Origin: Micromonospora zamorensis
Lineage (GTDB): Bacteria; Actinomycetota; Actinomycetes; Mycobacteriales; Micromonosporaceae
NCBI RefSeq assembly: GCF_900090275.1
Contig: NZ_LT607755.1
Coordinates: 5,580,001-5,644,000, forward strand
DNA length: 64,000 nt
Reading direction: 5' to 3'
Part shown: one piece after another, positions 24,429-32,756 of the stretch
How the letters are laid out: the number at the start of each line of letters is the position of its first letter
Numbering within the stretch: the stretch's first letter is position 1
Position numbers and translations under genes: made by a program
The notes under the pieces: model-generated
Database searches by the model: none
The model's input: only the letters and a program-made list of their open reading frames with translations
What the model was told of the DNA's origin: nothing

Positions 24429-24883
24429 CGACGGCGATCGCTGCCGCCACTGCGGTCCCGGGCACCGTTGCGCTCACCGGCGCCACGGTCGAGGACCGAT
24501 ATCCGGTCGCCGCCGTTGCGCTGAGTGGCCCGCTCACCGTCGCCCAGGACGGTCGGGAAGGGCACGACCTTGCCCGCGCTCTCGGCGTTGCCGGCGGCGG
24601 CGAAGGCGTTCCAGGAGATGTCCACCAGCAGCTTCTTGGTCTCGGCGTGCCGAATGGCAGCGCTGTGCTGCAACGCCATCCGGGCACCCAGCACGACCGC
24701 GACCAGCGTGGTGGTGATCGCGCCGGTGGCGGCTAGCACCTGGAGACCGGTCGCGGAACTGGTGCGGAGCACCAGAACCAGCAGCCAGATCCAGAACGCG
24801 GCAGCGAAGACGCCGGCCTTGGCAACGAAGAACAGGCTCACCGCACCGGGCTGGTACGGCTGGGGGCGGCTCGGTTCGGCCAT
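24425..24883 (-). CDS. Small two-helix membrane protein, unknown function
   Basis: A 152-residue protein with a short cytoplasmic start (AEPSRPQPYQPG), two membrane helices at about 17-40 and 47-66, then a polar tail that becomes Arg/Gly/Asp-rich and probably disordered. No catalytic motif is visible. GAGGAG lies four bases before the ATG. The gene is convergent with the methyltransferase, overlapping it by four bases. Homologs of this type are widespread in actinomycetes as hypothetical proteins. Confidence 0.8.
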   Translation of the reverse strand: MAEPSRPQPYQPGAVSLFFVAKAGVFAAAFWIWLLVLVLRTSSATGLQVLAATGAITTTLVAVVLGARMALQHSAAIRHAETKKLLVDISWNAFAAAGNAESAGKVVPFPTVLGDGERATQRNGGDRISVLDRGAGERNGARDRSGGSDRRR

Positions 24884-25127
24884 GGTGCTCCTCGGGCGGT
24901 GGTGCGGTCGGACGCGGCAGACGAGACCATGCCGGGACGGGCACCGAGCTTAGTGGAAGAACGATAGTGATCGCTTGATGCAATTTTCGGTCGGCATCAT
25001 GCTGTCGCGGAAAAGTCTCGTCCACGGGACAGATTGTGCGGTCAGTCAATTGTTTCCGGCTGTGGGCGTACTACCCTCGGAAAGGCGCATCGTCCCGGTG
25101 CTGCGGCAGGGGGAAAGACACACAGGG

Positions 25128-25544
25128 ATGGGATCAGCCGAGGTATCACCGCAGATGGCCTTCGCCCGCTTCGTCCGGCGCGCCATCGATGACGCTCGTG
25201 ACGAACGTGGCTGGACCGTGACCGATCTTGCCTCGCACACGGGCGTGGGACGCTCCACCGTGTTCCGCTGGTTGGCGGGTGACTGGCAGGATTATCCCGA
25301 GCTGGCCAAGGTGCGCGGCTTCTGCGCCGCACTGGACCTACCGGTCGCTGCCGCGTTCCGCGCGCTCGGGCTGCCCGACGCCGGCCCCACCCCCCGTCGA
25401 CGCCATGACGACGGCCCCGTCGAAGCCGACGTCCGCGCCATCCTGGACCGGCTGGCCGACCCGACGGTCCCCGCCGAGGAGAAGCACCACATCCGCGACC
25501 TGCTCCGCTACCTGGCCCGCCGCCCCATCCGCCGAGCCGGCTAA
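25128..25544 (+). CDS. XRE-family helix-turn-helix regulator
   Basis: A 138-residue DNA-binding protein. The Cro/C1-type helix-turn-helix lies at about residues 14-70, with the recognition region TVTDLASHTGVGRSTVFRWL. The C-terminal part (about 95-138) is charged and helical, with no known ligand domain. ATG at 25128 was chosen because similarity starts there; the in-frame extension upstream to 24975 is unlike a protein and covers an AT-richer promoter-like region. The ribosome site is poor. Its target is unknown; no toxin, phage or methylase gene lies beside it. Confidence 0.83.
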   Translation: MGSAEVSPQMAFARFVRRAIDDARDERGWTVTDLASHTGVGRSTVFRWLAGDWQDYPELAKVRGFCAALDLPVAAAFRALGLPDAGPTPRRRHDDGPVEADVRAILDRLADPTVPAEEKHHIRDLLRYLARRPIRRAG

Positions 25545-25576
25545 CCCCCCACGCCCCACGCACCCCGCAGCCCCGC

Positions 25577-25637
25577 GTTGATCATGAAGTTATTGCCGCG
25601 ACACGCCGCAGGGCATGGCAATAACTTCATGATCAAC
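25577..25637. repeat. Dispersed palindrome, copy A (GATCATGAAGTTAT type)
   Basis: Perfect 21-base arms at 25577-25597 and 25617-25637 flank a 19-base centre. It lies between two convergent genes and may terminate both. The copy at 32644-32712, read on the other strand, shares both the arms and the centre (CGACACGCCGC), so this is a repeat family and not a chance hairpin. Confidence 0.85.
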
Positions 25638-25669
25638 AGGGTCGGGTCGGGGTCGGGCGCCGGGTGGGA

Positions 25670-26605
25670 TTAGGGGACCGTGAGGGTGAACTCGGCGGTG
25701 TGGACTTCGGTCCCTACCTGGAAGTCCAGGTACAGGCGGTAGCGGCCGGGGCCGGGGGTGGTCAGCCAGAACTTGATCTGGCCGTCCACCAGCTCTGGTT
25801 CCGGGTGCACGTGCAGGTAGCCGAGGTCGCCCTCGCGCAACGCCACCAGATGCCCGTACGCCCCGAGGTACCGCTCCAGAGGGGCGGCGCCGCCAGCACC
25901 GTCGACCCGGAACGTCAGCGGCACTGTCGCCCCCGCCTGCGGGATGCCCTGGTAGCCGACCGTGAACTGGTCCACCGTCGTCGAGGTGGCCGGACCCGGC
26001 AGCGAACGGGGCTGGTAGTCACCGGGCACGACCAGGTCCGCGCCGAGGGTCACCGCGGTCTGCGCGCCGTTGTCGGCGACGACGGTGAAATCGGCGTACG
26101 CGCGCCAGACCCCGGACTGCGCGAGGGTCAACGGCACCGACCAGGTGCCGTCCGCCGCCATGGTCGGGTGCAGGTGCTGGTAACCGGTCAGGTCCCGGCG
26201 GACGACGATGAGGTGCATCGGCTTGTCGTGCACGACGGCGAAGCGGGTGACGGGCCGGCGCTGCACGTCGCGCACCTGGAAGCGGAGCTGACCGGGCCTG
26301 CCGGCCGCGAACTCGGTCGTCAGGGGCGCCAGGGTGAACCCGGCTGAGCTGACCGCCAGACCGCCCGGTTCGGTGGCCGTGCCCTGATCGGTGCTCGCGG
26401 CGCTGCCGTGGTTGTGCGGCCCGGTCCCCGGTGGGTCGGTGTGATCGGCGGCCAACGACGGGCTGCCGGTGGCGGTGCCTGTCGTGTTCATCCGGCCGAG
26501 GCCGAAACCGAGCAGCACCGCCAGCACCAGCCCACCGACCACCAGCGCCAGCCGGAGCGTGCTCCGGTCCGGCGCGGCGGAGACCTGGTCAGGCACCGCC
26601 GACAC
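25670..26605 (-). CDS. Membrane-anchored protein with duplicated His motif
   Basis: A 311-residue protein with one membrane helix at about 17-38 and an extracellular part. Two halves each carry the same pattern, H-L-x3-R-x6-H-x-H-P: H131, H144, H146 in the first and H252, H265, H267 in the second. A short His-containing linker (DHTDPPGTGPHNHG) precedes them. The repeats look like beta-sandwich domains that could bind a transition metal such as copper; this is inference, as no family function is known to me. GTG at 26605 gives the membrane anchor but lacks a clear Shine-Dalgarno. The gene stands alone, separated from the helicase gene upstream by about 190 bases. Confidence 0.75.
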   Translation of the reverse strand: MSAVPDQVSAAPDRSTLRLALVVGGLVLAVLLGFGLGRMNTTGTATGSPSLAADHTDPPGTGPHNHGSAASTDQGTATEPGGLAVSSAGFTLAPLTTEFAAGRPGQLRFQVRDVQRRPVTRFAVVHDKPMHLIVVRRDLTGYQHLHPTMAADGTWSVPLTLAQSGVWRAYADFTVVADNGAQTAVTLGADLVVPGDYQPRSLPGPATSTTVDQFTVGYQGIPQAGATVPLTFRVDGAGGAAPLERYLGAYGHLVALREGDLGYLHVHPEPELVDGQIKFWLTTPGPGRYRLYLDFQVGTEVHTAEFTLTVP

Positions 26606-26797
26606 CCAGCACGTGGCCCGCCTCGGCGACGGCGGTCCTACCCGTGACGTCGTGGGCGCGGGTGACGGGCTGCTGGTCGGTCATACCGCCCACGGTACCG
26701 CCGCGTCGGGGCGGCCCAGGCCGACGCCCGGACGGCGTGGCGACGGTCGCATTCGACGCCGCCCGGGAACTTTCCCACCCGCCCCGCGCCCGGCGGG

Positions 26798-28921
26798 TCA
26801 GCCGGCGACGGCGAGGGCGAGCGGGAGCACGTCGGGCGCGCCGGCCCGGCGCAGGGCCCGAGCCACCAGCGTCATCGTCCAACCCGAGTCGATCAGGTCG
26901 TCGACGAGCAGCACCGGGCCGTCCAGGCCCGTCAGGGCGTCCGCCAGGTCGGTCGGCACGGTGAAGGTGTCGTGCAGCGCGCGTACCCGTTGGGCGCTGT
27001 TGCCGCGCGGCCCGGTCGGACCGCCCGGACCGGCCGGGACGACCTCGCCGAGCAGCGGCAGCCGGCCCACGGCGGCGATCCGCTCGGCGAGCGACCCGAC
27101 CAGTCGGGGCCGTCGCCGCGAACCGACCGCGACCACCCCCACCGGCCGGCGGGGCCACGGGTCGTCGCCGTGCGCCCACGCCTTCAACACCTCCACCACC
27201 GCGCCGACGACGTCGTCGGGCACCGGCGCGTCCGGCGCCTCCGGGCCGACGAGATCACGCAACCGGCCACCCCAACCGAGGTCCGAGAGGCGCCCGACGG
27301 CACGGCCCGGCAACGCCTGCTCCGCGGGGGCGATCCGGCCCTTGAGGGGTACGCCCACCGCGTCCAACCCGGTCGGCCAGAGCTTCTTCGGGGCGATCTC
27401 CACGCCGGGGCGGCCGAGGAAGGTCTGCGCGGCGGCGAGCGCGGCTGTCGACACGTCGGCGGAGAAGAGCGGGTCGGCGCACCTGTCGCACCGGCCGCAG
27501 TCGGTCGCCCCGGTGTCGTCCAGGCGTTCCCGTAGATACCGCATCCGGCAGTCGGACGTGGTCGCGTACTCCCGCATGGCCTGTTGCTCGACGGTGCGTG
27601 CCTCGGCGACGCGGCGCAACCGGGCCTCGTCGTAGACCCAGGGCTCGCCGGTGGCGAGCCATCCACCGCGCACCCGGCGGACCGCGCCGTCCACGTCGAG
27701 CACCTTGAGCATCAGCTCCAAGCGGGTACGGCGCAGGTCGACGAGCGGTTCGAGGGCCTGGGTGGAGAGCGGGCGGTCGGGGTGCAGGGCGGCCAGCACG
27801 GCGCGCACCTGCTGCTCCGGTGGGAACGCCAGCGAGGCGAAGTATCGCCAGATGGCGGCGTCCTCGACGCCGGGCAGCAGCAGCACCTCGGCGTGCTCGA
27901 CGGCGCGGCCGGCGCGGCCGACCTGCTGGTAGTACGCGATCGGCGAGGGCGGCGCGCCGAGGTGGACGACGAAGCCCAGGTCAGGCTTGTCGAAGCCCAT
28001 GCCGAGGGCGCTGGTGGCGACCAACGCCTTGATCTTGTTGTCGAGCAGGTCCTGCTCGGCGGCGCGCCGGTCGGCGTCTTCGGCCTGCCCGGTGTACGAC
28101 GCCACCGGGTAACCCCGGGACCGCAGGAACTCGGCCGTCTCCCCCGCTGCCGCGACGGTCAGCGTGTAGACGATGCCCGAGCCGGGGAGCTGATCGAGGT
28201 GGTCGGCGAGCCAGGCCAGCCGGTGTGCCGGGCTGGGCAGGTCGAGGACCCCGAGGCGCAACGACTCGCGATCCAGGGTGCCGCGCAGGATGAGGGCGTC
28301 GCCCAACTGCTCCGCCACGTCCTGGGTGACCCGGGAGTTGGCGGTGGCGGTGGTCGCCAGCACCGGGGTGCGCTCGGGCAGCTCGGCGAGGAAGGTGCGC
28401 AGCCGCCGGTAGTCCGGCCGGAAGTCGTGCCCCCAGTCGGAAACGCAGTGTGCCTCGTCGACCACCAGCAGCCCGGTGGTGGCGGCCAGCTTCGGCAGCA
28501 CCCCGTCGCGGAAGTCCGGGTTGTTGAGCCGTTCCGGGCTGATCAGCAGCACGTCCACGGCACCGGTCTGGATCTCCGCGGTGATCTCGTCCCACTCGTC
28601 GAGGTTCGCCGAGTTGATCGTGCGGGCCTTGATGCCCGCCCGGGCCGCCGCCTCGACCTGGTTACGCATCAGCGCCAGCAGCGGCGACACGATGACGGTC
28701 GGGCCGTGCTCCCCGCGCTCGCGCAGCAGGGCGGTGGCCACGAAGTAGACCGCCGACTTGCCCCAACCGGTCCGCTGCACACAGAGCACCCGTCGCCGGT
28801 CGACGACCAGCGCCTCGATGGCCCGCCACTGGTCCTCACGCAGACGGGCGTGGTCACCGGCCAGCCGGCGCAGCACCGCCTCGGCCCGCTCCCGGATTGC
28901 CGCCCGCTCTGCTGTCTCCAC
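26798..28921 (-). CDS. RecQ-type DNA helicase with phosphoribosyltransferase-like tail
   Basis: A 707-residue superfamily 2 helicase. Motif I is QRTGWGKS (K55), motif II is DEAH at 155-158 followed by CVSDWGHDFR, motif III is TTATAN, and motif VI is QQVGRAGRAVE. A four-Cys zinc module of RecQ type follows near residue 460 (CRMRYLRERL, then CGRCDRC). The HRDC domain is missing; instead the last 200 residues end in GPVLLVDDLIDSGWT, a PRPP-loop-like sequence of type I phosphoribosyltransferases. RecQ proteins unwind recombination intermediates; what the tail does is unknown. GTG at 28921 has no clear Shine-Dalgarno and might be leaderless. Confidence 0.88.
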   Translation of the reverse strand: METAERAAIRERAEAVLRRLAGDHARLREDQWRAIEALVVDRRRVLCVQRTGWGKSAVYFVATALLRERGEHGPTVIVSPLLALMRNQVEAAARAGIKARTINSANLDEWDEITAEIQTGAVDVLLISPERLNNPDFRDGVLPKLAATTGLLVVDEAHCVSDWGHDFRPDYRRLRTFLAELPERTPVLATTATANSRVTQDVAEQLGDALILRGTLDRESLRLGVLDLPSPAHRLAWLADHLDQLPGSGIVYTLTVAAAGETAEFLRSRGYPVASYTGQAEDADRRAAEQDLLDNKIKALVATSALGMGFDKPDLGFVVHLGAPPSPIAYYQQVGRAGRAVEHAEVLLLPGVEDAAIWRYFASLAFPPEQQVRAVLAALHPDRPLSTQALEPLVDLRRTRLELMLKVLDVDGAVRRVRGGWLATGEPWVYDEARLRRVAEARTVEQQAMREYATTSDCRMRYLRERLDDTGATDCGRCDRCADPLFSADVSTAALAAAQTFLGRPGVEIAPKKLWPTGLDAVGVPLKGRIAPAEQALPGRAVGRLSDLGWGGRLRDLVGPEAPDAPVPDDVVGAVVEVLKAWAHGDDPWPRRPVGVVAVGSRRRPRLVGSLAERIAAVGRLPLLGEVVPAGPGGPTGPRGNSAQRVRALHDTFTVPTDLADALTGLDGPVLLVDDLIDSGWTMTLVARALRRAGAPDVLPLALAVAG

Positions 28922-28960
28922 CCGGCATTTCTACCAGCCCAAGTCGGATAACCCCCACGA

Positions 28961-30832
28961 TCAGCGGGGCACAGTGGGCCCCGCCTCCACTGCCGCCGGC
29001 GTGTCCGTCGGCAGGACGGGCGGCGGCAGGAACAGCAGGACGCCGCGGAGACCGTCGACAACCGCGAGAGGCAGCGGGCAGCGCGCGGCCAACTCCTCCA
29101 TCGACGCGTACGGGCCGCGTACCCACCGGTCCATCGCCACCTGCCGGCGTTGCGCGTCGGTGAGCCCGGGCAGTGTGGCGAGCACGTGGTCGGGTACGGC
29201 GTTGATGTCCACGAGCCCGCCGTCGTCGAAGGCGCGGGGCAGGTCGGGGCGGCCGATCGCGAACTCCAGACGCGCCGAGGGATAGCGGTGCAGCAGGTTG
29301 CGTGCCTGTTCGCGGCGAATCCGGCGATCTTCTTCGCGGGCCTGCGCCACGCGTGGCCGTCCGGTGATGCGTTCCCAGACCCAGCGGTTGAGCAGGACGA
29401 CGTGCGCGGTGCCCACCAGCCAGCAGAGGCAGAGCACGCCGAGCCAGAGGAAGGCCTCCCCCGCCGAGTCCTCCTGCTCGAGGTCGTCGGTGGCCATCAT
29501 GACGACCATCAGTGTCGCGTCGAGAAGGTAGCCGACGGCCGCGAGGCCAAGCCATCGACTGCGCCGCCGCACCGCGTACACCAGCATCACCAGCCAGGTC
29601 CCGGTGCCGAACGACAGGAGCGGCAGGAGGCTGCCGAGGACGGTGGCGGTGGCGCTCACCCACGTCGGCAGCGGGTGCCGCTCCCGGCGCGGCTGGTCGA
29701 CCGCGAACGGGGACGGCTGTCCGGCGGGCAGGCCGGCCAGAGCGGGGTACAGCGGCGAGGGCAGATCCGCGTACGGCGGGACGGCCGCCTGGGGCAGCGG
29801 GCCCGACGCTTGGGGCGATGGGCCCGAGGCCCGGGGCGGTGGGGTCGCCTGGGGCGATGGGCCAGAGGCCCGGGGCGGTGGGGGCGCCTGGGGCGGTGGG
29901 GTCGACGCCTGGGCCGGGACGGCCTGGGCGGGCGGTGGCGCGGAGGGCGGTGCGGCCGGGGCAGCCGGATGTGAGTCGGCGGACGGGTGCGCCGGCACCC
30001 TGTTCTCCGCCTGCCGCGCGGCGGAAGCCGAAGCTGGCCACCCTGTTTCCGGGACGCCGGCGGTGAGGGTCGGGTCGGCGCGCAGGATCCGACCGTGCAA
30101 CTCGCGTAACGCCTCGCCGGGCCCGATGCCGTATTCCTCCCGGAGCAGGCTGTCGATATCCCGGTAAGCGGCCAACGCCTCGGCCTGCCGTCCGCTGCGG
30201 TAGAGCGCCAGCATGTACTGGTGGCGCAGCCGCTCCCGGACCGGGAACTCGGCCACCAACTCGACCAACTCGCCGACCAGCTCGCGGTGCCGCCCGCTGT
30301 CCAGTTTCAGCTCCGCGCCGGTCTCCAGGGCGACGGCCCGCAACTCCACCAGGCGGTGCCGGGCAGCCTCGAACACCGCACCGGAGAAGCCGGTGAACGG
30401 CTCCCCGTGCCAGAGGTCCAGAGCGGCGGTCAGCTCGGCGAGCGCCTGCTCCGTACCGCCGGACTCGTGCCGACGCCGGGCGGCTTGGACGCCCCGCTCG
30501 AAACGGACCGCGTCCACCGCCTCGGGATCCACCCGCAGCAGATAGCCGGCGTCGGTCAGGCTGAGCACCTGCCCCGGTGTACGCGGCGACCGGTCCGGCT
30601 CCAGCACCCGGCGCAGCCCGGCGACGTACTTCTGCACCACGTTGGGGCCGTTCGCGGGCGGATCGTCCGGCCAGACCGCCTCGACGATCTGCCCGGTGGC
30701 CACCGGACGACCCGTGGAGAGCAGCAGCACGGCCAGCACCGCACGCTGCTTGCCGGGACCGAGGTCGATTTCACGGTCGGCGAACCAGGCCCGCTGGGGC
30801 CCGAGGATCTCGAAACGCAGCGCTCCTGACAT
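28961..30832 (-). CDS. SARP-type regulator fused to membrane and helix-hairpin-helix regions
   Basis: A 623-residue protein. Residues 1-100 form the winged DNA-binding domain of SARP regulators (KQRAVLAVLLLSTGRPV, then NVVQKYVAGLRRVLEPD), and about 105-252 form the bacterial transcriptional activation domain. A Pro-rich disordered linker (about 285-380) with the repeated unit PPPRASGPSPQA leads to about four membrane helices (about 390-485). The C-terminus (about 538-600, VDINAVPDHVLATLPGLT) resembles a ComEA-type helix-hairpin-helix. SARPs normally activate secondary metabolism as soluble proteins; a membrane-tethered version is unusual. I chose ATG at 30832, 11 bases after AGGAG; a GTG at 30853 would add seven residues. 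Confidence 0.85.
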   Translation of the reverse strand: MSGALRFEILGPQRAWFADREIDLGPGKQRAVLAVLLLSTGRPVATGQIVEAVWPDDPPANGPNVVQKYVAGLRRVLEPDRSPRTPGQVLSLTDAGYLLRVDPEAVDAVRFERGVQAARRRHESGGTEQALAELTAALDLWHGEPFTGFSGAVFEAARHRLVELRAVALETGAELKLDSGRHRELVGELVELVAEFPVRERLRHQYMLALYRSGRQAEALAAYRDIDSLLREEYGIGPGEALRELHGRILRADPTLTAGVPETGWPASASAARQAENRVPAHPSADSHPAAPAAPPSAPPPAQAVPAQASTPPPQAPPPPRASGPSPQATPPPRASGPSPQASGPLPQAAVPPYADLPSPLYPALAGLPAGQPSPFAVDQPRRERHPLPTWVSATATVLGSLLPLLSFGTGTWLVMLVYAVRRRSRWLGLAAVGYLLDATLMVVMMATDDLEQEDSAGEAFLWLGVLCLCWLVGTAHVVLLNRWVWERITGRPRVAQAREEDRRIRREQARNLLHRYPSARLEFAIGRPDLPRAFDDGGLVDINAVPDHVLATLPGLTDAQRRQVAMDRWVRGPYASMEELAARCPLPLAVVDGLRGVLLFLPPPVLPTDTPAAVEAGPTVPR

Positions 30833-30975
30833 GCGAATTTCCGCTCCTGACACCCCCGACGATCGCCGGACGGCAGTGCCCGGCAGCCGGACGGCAGCAT
30901 ATCGGCAGCCGTACCGCCGTGCCCGGCGGCAACATGGTCATCGGCACAAGCCAAGCAGCGAGAAAGAGAAATGTG

Positions 30976-31797
30976 ATGACACAGGCAACGGGCAGCGCGA
31001 GCACCATCCGACGGACGGTGGGCGCGGTCACCGCCATGCTGGCCACGACCACCCTGGTGGTTGGGTGCGGGCCCAAGAGCGAACCGGCCTCGGCACCGCA
31101 GAACGGCCCGAGCGCCAGCCCGACCGTCGACCCGAAGCAGGCGCTCCTCGACGCCGTCCCGGACGGCACCGAGGGGACGTTCAAGTTCAGCGGCAAGGAC
31201 TCCTCCAGCACGCACAGCGGACGGGTCGACCCGGCTTCGAAGGCTGTCGAGATCAACACCACTGGCGCACCGGGCTCCGATGGCATCACCACGAAGATGT
31301 CGTTCCTGCTCATCGGTGAGGAGGTCTGGCTGAAGGCGAAGTTCAGCGGCCAGCCGGGCCTGCCGAAGTTCCCGGACAAGTGGATGAAGCTGGACCGCAC
31401 GAAGCTGGCCGAGAGCGACACCATCCCGGCCTACGACGGTGCGGACCAGGGCAACGCCGGCCCGCTCATCGAGGCGGCCACCTCCGTCAAGGAGCAGAGC
31501 CCCGGGCAGTACGCCGGGGTCGTCGACGTGAGCACTGGCAACGCGGCCCAGGTGCTGGAGGAGGGCGAGGCGGCAGCGCTCGGCGAAGCTGCCAAGTCGG
31601 TGCCGTTCACCGCAGTTGTCGACCCGGACAAGCACCTGACCTCGCTGACGCTGAAGATCCCGGCCGCCGGCAAGGCGAAGGCGTACGACTACGTCGTCAC
31701 CTACGCCGACTACGGCACCTCGCCGAAGATCAGCGTGCCGACCGGTTCCGCCGCGACGAAGGCGCCGGCGATGGCCTACGAGATGCTGAACGGCTGA
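30976..31797 (+). CDS. LppX/LprAFG-type lipoprotein
   Basis: A 273-residue surface lipoprotein. The signal peptide ends in the lipobox LVVGC with C31 as the lipid anchor, followed by a Ser/Pro linker and an alpha/beta domain of the LppX/LprAFG kind (GTFKFSGKDSS, WLKAKFSGQPGLP, WMKLDRTKLAES). Mycobacterial relatives carry lipids or lipoglycans in a hydrophobic pocket; the same role here is inference. Start at 30976 puts the signal peptide first; GTG at 30973 is equally possible. The gene is divergent from the SARP fusion with about 140 bases between, which could hold shared regulation. Confidence 0.85.
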   Translation: MTQATGSASTIRRTVGAVTAMLATTTLVVGCGPKSEPASAPQNGPSASPTVDPKQALLDAVPDGTEGTFKFSGKDSSSTHSGRVDPASKAVEINTTGAPGSDGITTKMSFLLIGEEVWLKAKFSGQPGLPKFPDKWMKLDRTKLAESDTIPAYDGADQGNAGPLIEAATSVKEQSPGQYAGVVDVSTGNAAQVLEEGEAAALGEAAKSVPFTAVVDPDKHLTSLTLKIPAAGKAKAYDYVVTYADYGTSPKISVPTGSAATKAPAMAYEMLNG

Positions 31798-31810
31798 CCC
31801 ACGACGCACG

Positions 31811-31842
31811 AGGGCGGCGGCCACACGGGGGGCCGCCGCCCT
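31811..31842. terminator. Hairpin between convergent lipoprotein and SDR genes
   Basis: A perfect 12-base stem (31811-31822 with 31831-31842) and 8-base loop begins 13 bases after the lipoprotein stop, and lies 28 bases from the stop of the convergent SDR gene. Confidence 0.7.
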
Positions 31843-31869
31843 TCCGTCGTTCATGGGCGCGCGCGTGCA

Positions 31870-32616
31870 TCAGCGACCGAGGACCGAGCCCCCGTTGACG
31901 CCGAGGACCTGACCGGTGACGTAACCGGCGGCCGGGCTGGCGAGATAGCGGACGGCCTCGGCGATGTCGTCCGGCAGGCCGGCCCGCCCGACCAGGGTCG
32001 CCGCGACCCGCTTCGCGTGCCCCTCGGCGGTCATCCGGTCGCCGAAGAACTCGGTCTCGGCGACATAGCCGGGGCTCACCACGTTGACCGTGATCTGGTC
32101 CGGGCCGAGCTGAGCCGCCAGGTCGTACGCCCAGCCGTGCAGGGCCGCCTTCGCCGCCGAGTACGCCCCGCCGCCGCCGCGCTGGGCGGCGATCGAGCTG
32201 ACCAGGATCACCCGCCCGCCGGGGCGACGCAGTGCCGGCCGCAACGCCTCGGTCAGCAGTACGGCGGTGAGCACGTTGGCGTCCAGGTTGGCCCGCCAGT
32301 GTGCGGCGGTCCCGGCCAGGGTGCCGGTGTCCCCGCCCAGATAGCCGCCGGCGTTGTTGACCACCACGTCGACCGGCCGACCGCCGACCGCCGCGAGCAC
32401 CCGGTCGAGCTGCTCCGGGTCGGTCAGGTCGGCGGTGACCGCGTTGACGGCGTCGGCCCGACCACATTCGGCGGAGATCCGTTCGGCGGCGGCCGACAGC
32501 ACGTCCGTGCGCCGCCCGACGATCAGAACGTCGTACCCGTCCCGAACGAGCGCCTCCGCCACGGCGGCCCCGATCCCGGTCCCGCCCCCACTGACAACAG
32601 CAACCCGAGAGTCCAT
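31870..32616 (-). CDS. Short-chain dehydrogenase/reductase
   Basis: A 248-residue NAD(P)-dependent oxidoreductase of the classical SDR group. The cofactor loop is VVSGGGTGIGAAV (TGxxxGxG type), NNAG is present in VVVNNAGGYLGG, and the catalytic set is Ser in VSSIAAQ with Tyr and Lys in GAYSAAKAAL. The C-terminal signature is of the type seen in 3-oxoacyl-ACP reductase-like enzymes (GYVTGQVLGVNGGS). The substrate is unknown. GGAGG lies eight bases before the ATG. A palindromic repeat lies just upstream (32644-32712), between this gene and the ABC transporter. Confidence 0.9.
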   Translation of the reverse strand: MDSRVAVVSGGGTGIGAAVAEALVRDGYDVLIVGRRTDVLSAAAERISAECGRADAVNAVTADLTDPEQLDRVLAAVGGRPVDVVVNNAGGYLGGDTGTLAGTAAHWRANLDANVLTAVLLTEALRPALRRPGGRVILVSSIAAQRGGGGAYSAAKAALHGWAYDLAAQLGPDQITVNVVSPGYVAETEFFGDRMTAEGHAKRVAATLVGRAGLPDDIAEAVRYLASPAAGYVTGQVLGVNGGSVLGR

Positions 32617-32643
32617 CTCCCCAGCCTCCCCTCCGCGACAACA

Positions 32644-32712
32644 CCCCGTCGATCATGAAGTTATCGCCATCCGCCGCGGCGTGTCGTGGCTATAACTTCA
32701 TGATCGACGGGG
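32644..32712. repeat. Dispersed palindrome, copy B (GATCATGAAGTTAT type)
   Basis: Arms of 26 bases at 32644-32669 and 32687-32712 match with one difference. On the reverse strand the element aligns with copy A at 25577-25637 along its whole length, including the centre CGACACGCCGC. It is followed at 32715-32756 by a G/T-rich stretch of GGGGTTGGGG-type repeats. Confidence 0.85.
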
Positions 32713-32756
32713 TCAGAAGGGGGGTTGGGGGTTGGGGTGGGGGGTTGGGGTTGGGG

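Noticed and set aside
25021..25127. Promoter of the XRE gene (TTGTTT at 25050 and TACTAC at 25069)
   Set aside because: The spacing of 13 bases is too short for a usual promoter, so it was not listed.
26589..26684. 31-codon frame (MTDQQPVTRAHDV) just upstream of the His-motif protein
   Set aside because: It overlaps the next start and could be a leader peptide, but it has no good ribosome site and no recognisable pattern, so it is not called.
30577..30975. In-frame N-terminal extension of the LppX-like lipoprotein
   Set aside because: The extension would overlap the SARP gene and would bury the signal peptide.
32713..32756. G/T-rich run GGGGTTGGGG as a possible G-quadruplex
   Set aside because: Several G runs are present, but it is a short gap after the SDR-side palindrome and nothing else supports a function.
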